Assembly: GCF_014195505.1 (NCBI RefSeq)
Contig: NZ_JACIBV010000001.1
Location: 4,154,001 to 4,218,000, forward strand
DNA: 64,000 nt
Source of the DNA: Nonomuraea dietziae
Lineage (GTDB): Bacteria > Actinomycetota > Actinomycetes > Streptosporangiales > Streptosporangiaceae
Reading direction: 5' to 3'
Below, one piece after another: positions 1 through 7,968 of this stretch (positions are counted from its first letter, which is position 1; each line of letters begins with the position of its first letter). The notes beneath the pieces were generated by a model, which made no database searches, had not been told where the DNA came from, and was given only the letters and a program-made list of their open reading frames with translations. Position numbers and translations under genes: made by a program.

Positions 1-165
1 GGCGTGGCCCGCGCGCTGATCGAGGCCGTGACCGGGGAGGCCGGGCGCAGGGGGTGCGGGCGCGTCTACTGGAACACCCACGAGTCCAACGCCACGGCCC
101 GGCGCCTCTACGACAAGGTGGCCGAGAACAAGGGCTTCGTCAGGTACCAGATCGATCTGCCGTAG
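1..165 (+). CDS. GNAT-family N-acetyltransferase, C-terminal fragment
   Basis: Open in frame 1 from the window edge to TAG at 163-165, so the start lies to the left. The 54 visible residues read as the last part of a GNAT fold: an acetyl-CoA-binding helix (GVARALIEAV), a strand (GRVYWNTHESN) and the typical NATARRLYDKV helix followed by GFVRYQIDLP. Such enzymes move an acetyl group from acetyl-CoA to an amine; the substrate cannot be judged. The last 26 bases overlap the 3' end of the convergent PPOX gene. Only the fragment is seen, but the motif order is clear. Confidence 0.8.
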   Translation, partial: GVARALIEAVTGEAGRRGCGRVYWNTHESNATARRLYDKVAENKGFVRYQIDLP

Positions 166-616
166 CGGGAGGGAAGCCGCCCGTGGCGATGGGACCCCAG
201 GCGTCGATGTGGATGCGGATCAGTGACTTGTCCTGGCGGCGCATCGCCTCGCGGTACTCCTCCCAGTCGGGGTGCTCACCCGCGACGCACCGGTAGTACT
301 CCACCAGCGGCTCCAGCGCCTCGGGCATGTCCAGGACCTCGGCCCTGCCGTCGACCTGGACGTAGGGCCCGTTCCACTCCTCGGACATCACGCAGATCGA
401 CACCCGCTCGTCACGCCGCGCGTTGCGGGACTTGGCGCGCGAGGGATAGGTGGCGACGACGATCCTGCCCTCGTCGTCCAGTCCGCACGTGACGGGTGAC
501 AGCTGCGGGCGGCCCGTCGCGCGGGTGGTGCTCAGCAGGCCGCGGTGCCGGGGACGGAGGAACTCGAGCAGTTCGGGCAGGGGCACCCGCAGGGCGGTGG
601 CGATCGTCGGCGACAT
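140..616 (-). CDS. PPOX-class pyridoxamine 5'-phosphate oxidase-fold (probably F420-dependent) protein
   Basis: 158 residues, the usual length for this split-barrel family. Residues 18-60 (PRHRGLLSTTRATGRPQLSP, then VATYPSRAKSRNARRDERV) match the F420/FMN-binding pattern of actinobacterial PPOX enzymes, followed by VQVDGRAEVLD and a C-terminal DKSLIRIHIDAWGPIA strand. Such proteins use reduced F420 or FMN to reduce small molecules; the substrate is unknown. The frame is open much further upstream, but the ATG at 616 gives the family N-terminus and has GGAG two bases before it plus GGAAGG further up. It points away from the ABC operon and overlaps the GNAT gene tail to tail. Confidence 0.85.
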   Translation of the reverse strand: MSPTIATALRVPLPELLEFLRPRHRGLLSTTRATGRPQLSPVTCGLDDEGRIVVATYPSRAKSRNARRDERVSICVMSEEWNGPYVQVDGRAEVLDMPEALEPLVEYYRCVAGEHPDWEEYREAMRRQDKSLIRIHIDAWGPIATGGFPPATADRSGT

Positions 617-702
617 GACTCCAGCCTTCCAGAAGCGGCCCTCCGTGGTGAGCGTCACCCTGCCCCTGTCGCACGTCGGAACGTCCCATGCGCTACTTTT
701 GT

Positions 703-716
703 ACTGACCGGTCAGT
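703..716. promoter_or_regulatory. TetR-type operator, perfect 14-bp palindrome
   Basis: ACTGACCGGTCAGT is a perfect palindrome lying 15-28 bases before the first gene of the ABC/YhgE/TetR operon, beside a TACTTT hexamer at 694-699 that could be a -10 box. Position and form fit autorepression by the TetR-family product of 3680-4246. The regulator match is inferred. Confidence 0.6.
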
Positions 717-730
717 GCTAAAGAGGAGTC

Positions 731-1291
731 GTGGTGATCGTCGCGAAGGATCTCTCTGTGGAGGGCGTGTTCGACGGGGTCACGCTCGAGGCCGCGGACA
801 ACACGCTCACCGTGGTCGCGGGCGCGACCGGCAGCGGCCGTACCAGCCTGCTGCTCACCCTCTCCGGCCGGATGAAGCCGACGAGGGGCGCCCTGGAGGT
901 CGCGGGCCACAGCAGGCCGAGGGCGATCCGCAAGGTCGCCGCGCTGGCGCTGGTGGACGGGGTGACCGACCTCGACAGAGCGCTGACCGTCAAGGAGCAC
1001 CTGCACGAGCGGCGCCGCAGGGGGCGGCACGCCGAGGCCCTCGAGGGGGCGGGCCTCGACGTGGACCAGCGCACGCTCGTGCGGGAGCTCGACAGGGAGC
1101 AGCAGGTACGGCTCGGCGTCGCCCTGGCGCTGCTCGACTCCCCCGCCGTGATCGTCGCCGACAACATCGACGCGGGCCTGCCGCCCGAGCGCCGGCTGGC
1201 GTTGTGGGAGTTGCTCGAGGGGCTGCCCACGGCCGTCGTCGCCTCCTGCGTGACCCCTCCCGCCCGTTACGACCACCTCGTGGAGCTCTGA
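731..1291 (+). CDS. ABC-transporter-like ATPase subunit with degenerate catalytic motifs
   Basis: 186 residues, shorter than a normal ABC ATPase (about 220-250). The P-loop is GATGSGRT at 31-38, with Arg37 where Lys is normal. The signature helix reads LDREQQ (120-125) instead of LSGGQ, and Walker B AVIVAD (139-144) is followed by Asn145, not the catalytic Glu. It is the first gene of an operon with the YhgE/Pip membrane protein (1 nt gap) and TetR regulator, so it probably acts with that membrane protein, perhaps as a poorly hydrolysing nucleotide-binding subunit. Start is GTG 731 or GTG 734; AGAGGAG at 722-728 suits 734 slightly better. Confidence 0.75.
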   Translation: MVIVAKDLSVEGVFDGVTLEAADNTLTVVAGATGSGRTSLLLTLSGRMKPTRGALEVAGHSRPRAIRKVAALALVDGVTDLDRALTVKEHLHERRRRGRHAEALEGAGLDVDQRTLVRELDREQQVRLGVALALLDSPAVIVADNIDAGLPPERRLALWELLEGLPTAVVASCVTPPARYDHLVEL

Positions 1292-1292
1292 C

Positions 1293-3683
1293 ATGAAGGA
1301 GTTGCGCCGGTTCTCACGGTCGCGGCTGACCAGGGCGGCCATCGCGGCCGTGGTGATGCTGCCCCTGCTGTACGCGGGCCTGTACCTCTGGTCGTTCTGG
1401 GACCCGCAGGGGCACCTCGACAGGGTGCCCGTCGCGCTGGTCATGCAGGACCGTCCCGCCACGGCGGACGGCAAGCCGCTGCATGCGGGGCAGGACCTGG
1501 CCGAGGAGCTGAGGGAGCGCGAGGTCTTCGACTGGCACGCGGCCACCCCCGAGCAGGCCGCCGACGGCGTGCGCGACGGCAGCTACTACCTGTCGCTGAC
1601 CATTCCCTCCGACTTCAGCTCGCGGCTGGCCTCACCCTCGAAGGACGGCACGCCCTCCCCCGCCGAGCTCGGCGTGGAGGTGGACACCGGCCGCTCCTAC
1701 ATCATGAGCTCGATCTCCGACGCGGTCTTCAACGAGGTCAGGGCGGCCGCCGCGCAGACAGCCGTACGCGACTACCTCGACCAGGTCTTCGTCTCGATCG
1801 GCGACATGCACGACAAGACGACCGAGGCCGCCGACGGCGCGGACGAGCTGCACGAGGGCGCCGACAAGATCGACAAGGGCCTCGGCAGGACCGAGGACGC
1901 CACCCAGCAGCTGTCGACCGGCCTCGGGCAGACCAGGAACGGCGCCCAGCAGCTCACGGCAGGCCTGGGCAGCGCGAACACCGCGACGGGCAAACTTGCG
2001 GAGGGCTCGGCCAAGGTCACCAAGGGGCTGGTCACCGCGCAGGACGGTCTCACGAAGCTCGGCACGGGCCTCACCAAGCTGGGCGAGGGCTCGGCGAAGG
2101 TCGCGACGGGCGCCAGGCAGGTCTCCGACCAGGTGCACGCCAACTCGGGCAAGGTGAACGCCGCGGCCGACACCGCCATCCCCGTCCTGGAGGAGTGGGG
2201 CCCGAAGGTCGGCGAGGCCGCCGACCACCTGGCGGACGGCCTGGACGCGATCGCCGACGGGCTCGGCGCCGAGCCCGGCTCAGGATCGGACGCGGGGGCC
2301 GCCGCGAGGATCGGCGCGAAGCTGGACAGGGTGAGCGGAGCGGCCTCCGAGGCGGCCGACAGCGCGCAGGCCGTCCAGAACCGTCTGGACGCCGACCCTG
2401 ACGCCGACCCCGAGCTGCGCAGGCTGGCGCGCGCGGCGGCCTCCTCCGCCCAGTCGGCGGCCACCTCCGCGCGCTCGGCCGCCGACGAGGCCGGCTCGCT
2501 GGGCGGCAACGGGTCGGGCACGAGCTCGCAGACCAGGCAGACCATCGCCGAGCTGCAGCGCGAGGCCAGGCAGCTGGCCGCGAACGCGCGCAAGGTGGCC
2601 GAGGCCGCGCCCAAGGCGGGGCCGCAGGTGGCGGCGCTGCGCGAGCAGTACAACGCGCTGGACGCGGGCCTGGCCAAGCTGGCCGACGGCGCGGCTCAGG
2701 TCGACGCGGGCGTCGCCAAGTCCGGGACGGCCGTCGGCAAGCTGGAGACCGGGGTCGGCAAGCTGGCCGACGGCTCCCAGCAGGTCACCGACGGGCTCGG
2801 CGAGCTGGGCGGCGGCCTGGTGAAGCTCACCGACGGCGCGAGCCGTCTGCGCACCGGCGTGGGCAGGCTGAACGACGGCGCCGACCAGCTGCACACCGGC
2901 GTCGGCAAGCTGCACGACGGCTCGGGCAAGATCAGCGACGGGTCGAAGGAGCTGGCCGACGGGCTGGCCGACGGCGCCGAACAGATCCCCGACTACAGCA
3001 AGTCCGAGCGCGACGGGCGCACCGACATGATGAGCGACCCGGTACGGCTGGCCACGTCCGTGGACAACGAGGTGCCCAACTACGGCACCGGCTTCGCCCC
3101 GTTCTTCGTGCCGCTGGCGCTCTGGGTGGGCGCGATGATCGTCTACATGGTCCTGCGCCCGCTCAACCCGCGCCTCCTGGCCGGTACGGCGGGCGCCCTG
3201 CGCGTCGCCTTCTCCGGCTGGTTCCCCGCGATGGCGCTGGGCGCCGCGCAGGTGGGCGTGCTGCTGACCGTGCTGAAGTTCGCGCTGGGACTGGAGGCCG
3301 CGCACTGGGCGGGGGTGGCCGGGCTGCTGCTGCTGACGGCGGCGGCGTTCATGGCGATCGTGCAGGCGGTCAACGCGCTGCTCGGCGCGCCGGGCAGGGT
3401 GGCGGCGCTGGCCCTGCTGATGCTCCAGCTCACCTCGGCCGCCGGCACCTACCCGATCGAGACCTCGCCAGGCTTCTTCCAGACGATCTCGCCGTGGCTG
3501 CCGATGAGCTGGGTGGTCTCCGCGCTGCGCAGGCTGATCAGTGGCGGCGACCTCACGGTCGTGTGGCAGGCTTGCGGCGTGCTCACCCTGTTCCTGCTTC
3601 TCGGCCTCGCGCTCACCGTGCTCGCGGTGAACAAGGGGCGCACCTGGTCGGTCAGGCGCCTGCACCCGGAGCTGTCGCTGTGA
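1293..3683 (+). CDS. YhgE/Pip-family membrane protein (ABC-2-type permease fold)
   Basis: 796 residues with the family layout: one N-terminal membrane helix (about 12-36), a long extracellular region of about 550 residues, then five or six membrane helices from about residue 600 to 770. The extracellular part holds many imperfect 11-residue repeats of the type LxDGAxxLxxG (residues about 180-290 and 450-560), expected to form a long coiled stalk, with an Ala/Ser/Asp-rich insert between (about 320-430). Members include Lactococcus Pip, a phage receptor, and type VII secretion-linked YueB/EsaA proteins; export or envelope roles are suspected. Located one base after the ATPase and overlapping the TetR gene, so the three are one unit. 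Confidence 0.85.
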   Translation: MKELRRFSRSRLTRAAIAAVVMLPLLYAGLYLWSFWDPQGHLDRVPVALVMQDRPATADGKPLHAGQDLAEELREREVFDWHAATPEQAADGVRDGSYYLSLTIPSDFSSRLASPSKDGTPSPAELGVEVDTGRSYIMSSISDAVFNEVRAAAAQTAVRDYLDQVFVSIGDMHDKTTEAADGADELHEGADKIDKGLGRTEDATQQLSTGLGQTRNGAQQLTAGLGSANTATGKLAEGSAKVTKGLVTAQDGLTKLGTGLTKLGEGSAKVATGARQVSDQVHANSGKVNAAADTAIPVLEEWGPKVGEAADHLADGLDAIADGLGAEPGSGSDAGAAARIGAKLDRVSGAASEAADSAQAVQNRLDADPDADPELRRLARAAASSAQSAATSARSAADEAGSLGGNGSGTSSQTRQTIAELQREARQLAANARKVAEAAPKAGPQVAALREQYNALDAGLAKLADGAAQVDAGVAKSGTAVGKLETGVGKLADGSQQVTDGLGELGGGLVKLTDGASRLRTGVGRLNDGADQLHTGVGKLHDGSGKISDGSKELADGLADGAEQIPDYSKSERDGRTDMMSDPVRLATSVDNEVPNYGTGFAPFFVPLALWVGAMIVYMVLRPLNPRLLAGTAGALRVAFSGWFPAMALGAAQVGVLLTVLKFALGLEAAHWAGVAGLLLLTAAAFMAIVQAVNALLGAPGRVAALALLMLQLTSAAGTYPIETSPGFFQTISPWLPMSWVVSALRRLISGGDLTVVWQACGVLTLFLLLGLALTVLAVNKGRTWSVRRLHPELSL

Positions 3684-4246
3684 GCAGGGCGGAGACCCGC
3701 TCCAAGGTCTTCGCCGCGGCGATCGACCTGATCGCCGAGCAGGGCTACACGGCCACCACCGTCGACGCGATCGCCGAGCGCGCGGGGGTGGCCAAGGGCA
3801 CCGTCTTCTACAACTTCGGCAGCAAGGAGGCGCTGTTCACCGCGCTGCTCGAGCACAGCATCGAGCGGCTGGCGCAGGCGCTGCGCGAGGCGGCCGTGGG
3901 TGAGAGCGCGCTGGCCGCCCTCGACGCCACGGTCCTCGGCCAGCTGACCTTCTTCGAGGAGTACGGCGCCTTCGCCAGGGTGCTGCTGGCAGAGATGTGG
4001 CGCACGGCGTGGCAGGAGGCGGTGGCCAAGCTCAGGGCCGAGGCGCTGGGCGTCTACGCGGCCGTGCTGCGCAGGGCCGTGGAGGAGGGCCTCGCGCGGG
4101 AGGACCTCGACACCGACACCGCGGCGACGGCGATCTTCGGCATGGTGTTGACAGTCACCATCGAACGGCGTGCGCTCCACCCCGAACGGCCGCTGGAGCA
4201 CACGCACCGCACGCTGGTGGAGCTGCTGCACGGCCGCCTGCGCTGA
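3680..4246 (+). CDS. TetR/AcrR-family transcriptional repressor
   Basis: 188 residues. The N-terminal HTH (about 4-50) reads TRSKVFAAAIDLIAEQGY, then TTVDAIAERAGVAKGTVFYNFGSKEAL, the textbook TetR DNA-binding domain. The rest is a helical ligand-binding domain with no recognisable ligand signature. GTG 3680 overlaps the YhgE stop as GTGA, which argues for translational coupling and sets the start even though the frame is open further upstream. It most likely binds the palindrome at 703-716 and controls its own operon; the inducer may be something the transporter handles. Confidence 0.9.
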   Translation: MSRAETRSKVFAAAIDLIAEQGYTATTVDAIAERAGVAKGTVFYNFGSKEALFTALLEHSIERLAQALREAAVGESALAALDATVLGQLTFFEEYGAFARVLLAEMWRTAWQEAVAKLRAEALGVYAAVLRRAVEEGLAREDLDTDTAATAIFGMVLTVTIERRALHPERPLEHTHRTLVELLHGRLR

Positions 4247-4252
4247 GCCGGC

Positions 4253-4762
4253 TCACGCGGGCGAAGGCGCCAGGACGGGCAGGTCGTAGACGCGGCGGAC
4301 GCTCGTCCCCACGGCGCTGAGGTCGGCGCCGTAGACGTGGAAGGAGATGCCGACCTCGTCGCTGGTGTTGCGGACCTTGTGGATGTCGCCTGGAGGCGCG
4401 AACCCCGAGACGTCGCCGGGAGGGTTGTCGGCTCGGCCGATCTCGACCAGGTGGTCGCCCATGTCGCGGTAGAGGGTCTCGTGCTCGTTCCCGCTGAGCA
4501 CGCCGAAGGCGCACCACGCCACATGGTCGTGGATGACCGTCTCGTGGCCTGGCCGCCACACCACGGTCACGATCGAGAAGTCCTTCTCCGCGTGACGCAC
4601 GGTGGAGACGTAGCCGTCGGGGCGGCCTCGACGCTCCTCGGGGGTCAGCAGGTCGGGGCCTGGCATGTCCGCTCGCAGGAGGTCGGCGACGGCGAACGCG
4701 GTGTGTCTCGGGTCGAGCCGTTCGGCGACGACGGCCCTGATTCCTCGGATCAGCTTGTCCAT
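4253..4762 (-). CDS. Cysteine dioxygenase-type cupin protein
   Basis: 169 residues. The cupin core shows HETVIHDHVAWCAFGVLSG (about 72-90), giving the two metal-binding histidines of the HxH pair, and a later GDIHKVRNTSDEVGISFHVYG with the third histidine. This is the pattern of bacterial cysteine dioxygenase (type I) proteins, which use Fe(II) and O2 to oxidise a thiol to a sulfinate; the exact thiol (cysteine, 3-mercaptopropionate) is uncertain. It is divergent from the LysR gene, a common regulator-target layout. ATG 4762 has GGAG two bases upstream, as in the PPOX gene; ATG 4780 would add six residues. Confidence 0.8.
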   Translation of the reverse strand: MDKLIRGIRAVVAERLDPRHTAFAVADLLRADMPGPDLLTPEERRGRPDGYVSTVRHAEKDFSIVTVVWRPGHETVIHDHVAWCAFGVLSGNEHETLYRDMGDHLVEIGRADNPPGDVSGFAPPGDIHKVRNTSDEVGISFHVYGADLSAVGTSVRRVYDLPVLAPSPA

Positions 4763-4825
4763 GACTCCACGCTGCTCCATCGGCACCGATAGGTCCAACA
4801 GAAGTTTTTGGGCATATTTATCAAC

Positions 4826-5689
4826 ATGCTTGATGTCTCGCGGCTCCGGGTGCTGCTCGCCGTCTCCCGTACCGGCTCGCTCACCGCGGCGGCCAAGGCG
4901 CTGCACTACTCGCAGCCGTCGATCAGCCATCACCTGGCCAGGCTGGAGGCCGAGACGGGCGCCAAGCTGATCGAACGCGCGGGGCGCGGCATCCGCCTCA
5001 CCGAGGCGGGCAAGTTGCTCGCCGACAGGGCCGAGGAGATCGTCGGCCGCGTCGACGCCGCGGCCGAGGAGCTGGCCGCCCACGTCGGCCTGCGCTCCGG
5101 CCGGGTACGGCTGGCCGCCTTCCCCTCGGCGCTGAGCACCTTCGTCCCCTCCGCAGCGGTCAGCCTGTCCGCCGGCCACCCCGGGCTGCGGCTCACCCTC
5201 ACCGAGACCGAGCCGCCCGAGGCGCTCAGGCTGCTGAGGGCGGGCAGGGTGGACGTCGCGGTGATCTTCAGGTACGACGACACGGCCCCCGAGGAGCCGG
5301 GTACCGGCATGACGCACCTGCTGGACGACCCGAGCTACCTGGTCTCGCTCGACGGCTCCTCCTCGCTGGCCGCGCACTCGGGCTCGCCGTGGATCGGGGG
5401 CTGCGACCGGTGCAGGAGCCATCTGCTCGAACTGTGCGCCGAGGCGGGGTTCGAGCCGTCGATCTCCTTCACCAGCGACGACATCGTGGCCGTGCAGGCG
5501 CTGGTGGCGGCGGGGATGGGGGTGACCGTCCTGCCGGGGCTCGCGCTGCGCGCACACCGGCACCCTGAGGTCACGGTCACCGAGATCCCGGCCTCCACCA
5601 GGCACGTCTACGCGGCCACCTACGGCGCTCCGCCCCTGCCTCCGGCCACCGCCGCGCTGCTGCGCGCCCTCGTGGAGTCCGCCAGGTGA
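4826..5689 (+). CDS. LysR-family transcriptional regulator
   Basis: 287 residues. Residues 1-60 form the LysR winged HTH (LDVSRLRVLLAVSRTGSLTAAAKALHYSQPSISHHLARLE), followed by the linker helix and a two-lobed substrate-binding domain (from about residue 90). The effector is unknown; a short GCDRCRSH segment near residue 195 has two cysteines that could sense redox state or a thiol, which would suit the divergent cysteine-dioxygenase-like gene. The ATG at 4826 gives the family N-terminus; an upstream TTG at 4808 is in frame. The 63-base gap to the cupin gene must hold both promoters. Confidence 0.88.
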   Translation: MLDVSRLRVLLAVSRTGSLTAAAKALHYSQPSISHHLARLEAETGAKLIERAGRGIRLTEAGKLLADRAEEIVGRVDAAAEELAAHVGLRSGRVRLAAFPSALSTFVPSAAVSLSAGHPGLRLTLTETEPPEALRLLRAGRVDVAVIFRYDDTAPEEPGTGMTHLLDDPSYLVSLDGSSSLAAHSGSPWIGGCDRCRSHLLELCAEAGFEPSISFTSDDIVAVQALVAAGMGVTVLPGLALRAHRHPEVTVTEIPASTRHVYAATYGAPPLPPATAALLRALVESAR

Positions 5690-5732
5690 TATCCCGTTGT
5701 CCTGCCGGCAGACGGCTTCCTACGATGAGGCC

Positions 5733-6371
5733 ATGCCAGACTTCGCGACGCTTGCCGTCTTCTGCGCGGCCACCATGGCCCTCCTTCTGGTACCGGGGCC
5801 CGCCGTGGTCTTCATCGTCACCAGGAGCGTCGCGCAAGGCCGGGCCACGGGGCTCGTGTCGGTGCTCGGCATCCACACCGGATCCATCGTCCACGTGGCC
5901 GCCGCCGCCCTCGGGGTGAGCGCGCTGCTGGCCGCCAGCGCCACGGCCTTCACCGTCGTCAAGTGGCTCGGCGTGGCCTACCTCGTCTGGCTCGGCGTCC
6001 GCAAGCTCATGGCGGGCCCTGGCGAGGCCGAGACGGCCGAGCTCGCGACGCACTCGCGCTCGCGGGTGTTCTGGGAGGGGTTCGTGGTCAACGTGCTCAA
6101 CCCCAAGACCGCGATCTTCTTCCTCGCCTTCCTCCCGCAGTTCGTGCAGCCGTCGGCCGGCCCCGTCGCGCCGCAGATCATCGTGCTCGGCCTGATCTGG
6201 ATGGCGCTCGGGATCGCCAGCGACGGCGCGTACGCCCTGCTCGCCTCGTCCCTGTCGGGACGGCTGCGCCGCTCCCTGCGCGCCCGCCGCCGCCTCGACA
6301 TCGGCAGCGGCGTGGTCTACCTCGGCCTCGGCGCCGCCGCCGCGTTCACCGGCGAGCCTGCCAAGGCCTAA
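5733..6371 (+). CDS. LysE/RhtB-family amino-acid exporter
   Basis: 212 residues with about six membrane helices. The N-terminus carries the LysE-type PGPAVVFIVTRSVAQGRATG motif (about 22-42), and the middle has FWEGFVVNVLNPKTAIFFLAF, the hallmark N-PK segment of LysE/RhtB exporters. Such proteins export amino acids or analogues with proton exchange. GAGG at 5728-5731 lies only two bases before ATG 5733. The gene follows the LysR gene by 43 bases and could be its target. The last four bases overlap the convergent FadD19-like gene. Confidence 0.85.
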   Translation: MPDFATLAVFCAATMALLLVPGPAVVFIVTRSVAQGRATGLVSVLGIHTGSIVHVAAAALGVSALLAASATAFTVVKWLGVAYLVWLGVRKLMAGPGEAETAELATHSRSRVFWEGFVVNVLNPKTAIFFLAFLPQFVQPSAGPVAPQIIVLGLIWMALGIASDGAYALLASSLSGRLRRSLRARRRLDIGSGVVYLGLGAAAAFTGEPAKA

Positions 6372-7957
6372 CCCGCGCTCTGGGCCTCGGCCTGCTCCCT
6401 GGCCCAGCGGTAGTCCGCCTTGCCGGCGGGTGAGCGCACCATCTCCTCGACGAAGGCGTAGGTCCTGGGCACCTTGTACCCCGACAGGCTGCTCCTGCAG
6501 TGAGTGTCCAGCTCCTCCGGGGTGACCCGCACGCCCTTGCGGGGCTCGACGACCGCCGCCACCCTGGTGCCCCACCGGTCGTCGGGCACGCCGGTCACCA
6601 CCGCGTCGAACACGGAGGGATGACCCTTGAGCACCGCCTCGACCTCCTCGGGAAAGACCTTCTCCCCTCCGGTGTTGATGCACTGCGACCCCCTGCCGAA
6701 CACGCTGATCGTCCCGTCCTCCTCCACGGTCGCCAGGTCGCCGGTGAGCAGCCAGCGCGTTCCCCGCGCGTCGGTGACGAACGTGCGCGCGGTCTTCTCG
6801 GGGTCGTTGTAGTAGCCGAACGCGATCCTGCCAGCCTTCGCCACCGTGCCGAGCACGCCCGGCTTCACCGGCTCCAGCCGCTCGTCCAGGACGGCCAGCC
6901 TGGCCGTGGAGTTGGCGTTCGGCTGGTAGCGCAGGCCCTTCTCCGGCGAGGAGCCCGCCACCCCCGAGGCGGTGAAGCCCGACTCCGTCGACCCGAAGTT
7001 GTCCAGGATCATCGTGTTGGGCAGCAGCTCCTGCAGGCGGTCCCTGACCGAGCCGGTGAGGATGGCGCCCGTCGAGCTGATCACGAACAGCGATCCGAGG
7101 TCGTAGTCGCCCGCGGCGATCTCGTCGGCCAGCGGGCGGGCCATGGCGTCGCCGGTGATGTTCATCGAGACGACCTTCTCCCGCTCGACGGCCCGTAACA
7201 CCTCGGCGGCGTCGAAGCGGCGGACGTAGACCATCGTGGCCCCCATCCACCAGGCGATGAACGTGGCCATCTGCGTCGCACCGTGCATCAGCGGCGCGAC
7301 GGCCATCATGATCATCGGGTTGGCCTTGACCGCCTCCTCGATGACCTGCTCGGGGCTCTCGCGCGGCTCTCCGTAGGGGTTGCCGCCGCCGAAGCCCATG
7401 AACAGGTCCTCGGAGTGCCACATCACGCCCTTCGGCATGCCGGTGGTGCCGCCTGTGTAGATGATGTAGACGTCCTGCCCCGACCTCCGCTCGAAGCCCC
7501 GCGTGGCTGGCTGGTTCTCCAGCGCCTTGTCGTACGGCACGGCGGACCCGATCGCCGGGACGCCTCCCACGGCGACGAGGTGGCGCAGCTCGGGGGCCTG
7601 GGGCGCGACGGCCGCGACCCTGTCGTCGAACTCCACGTCGTAGACGAGCGCGACGATGCGGGAGTCGGTGTAGAGGTAGAGCAGCTCGGCCTCGACGTAG
7701 CGGTAGTTGACGTTGACCGGCACCGCCCTGAGCTTGAGCGTGGCCAGGATCGCGGCGATGTACTCGATGCCGTTGTAGAGCTGCATGCCGACGTGGTCGC
7801 CCGGCCCCACCCCCTGGTCCTGGAGGTGGTGGGCCAGGCGGTTGGCGTGGGCGTCGAGCTCGGCGTAGGTGAGCCGCCGCTCCCCGCAGATCACCGCGAC
7901 GCGGTCCCCGATGGCGTCGGCGAGTCCCTCGAACAGGTCGGCGTGGTTGAACTCCAT
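6368..7957 (-). CDS. fadD19-like: Acyl-CoA synthetase, FadD19-like (sterol side-chain type)
   Basis: 529 residues, an ANL adenylating enzyme. Visible motifs are the AMP-binding YTGGTTGMPKGVMW (about 165-178), the GSTESG motif near 330, GDLATVEEDGTISVFGRGS near 420 and the catalytic-lysine tail SPAGKADYRWA near 513-523. The start (ICGERRLTYAELDAHANRLAHHL) and this tail closely resemble, from memory, mycobacterial FadD19, which activates sterol side chains with a 24/27-carboxylate to CoA thioesters. GAGGAGGG five bases before ATG 7957 fixes the start. It is the last gene of the five-gene operon beginning at 12548. Sterol specificity is inferred, not shown. Confidence 0.8.
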   Translation of the reverse strand: MEFNHADLFEGLADAIGDRVAVICGERRLTYAELDAHANRLAHHLQDQGVGPGDHVGMQLYNGIEYIAAILATLKLRAVPVNVNYRYVEAELLYLYTDSRIVALVYDVEFDDRVAAVAPQAPELRHLVAVGGVPAIGSAVPYDKALENQPATRGFERRSGQDVYIIYTGGTTGMPKGVMWHSEDLFMGFGGGNPYGEPRESPEQVIEEAVKANPMIMMAVAPLMHGATQMATFIAWWMGATMVYVRRFDAAEVLRAVEREKVVSMNITGDAMARPLADEIAAGDYDLGSLFVISSTGAILTGSVRDRLQELLPNTMILDNFGSTESGFTASGVAGSSPEKGLRYQPNANSTARLAVLDERLEPVKPGVLGTVAKAGRIAFGYYNDPEKTARTFVTDARGTRWLLTGDLATVEEDGTISVFGRGSQCINTGGEKVFPEEVEAVLKGHPSVFDAVVTGVPDDRWGTRVAAVVEPRKGVRVTPEELDTHCRSSLSGYKVPRTYAFVEEMVRSPAGKADYRWAREQAEAQSAG

Positions 7958-7968
7958 CGGGGCCCTCC

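Noticed and set aside
140..1546. Extended 468-codon version of the PPOX gene
   Set aside because: Upstream part overlaps the ABC ATPase gene antisense and lacks family features; ATG 616 gives the normal length.
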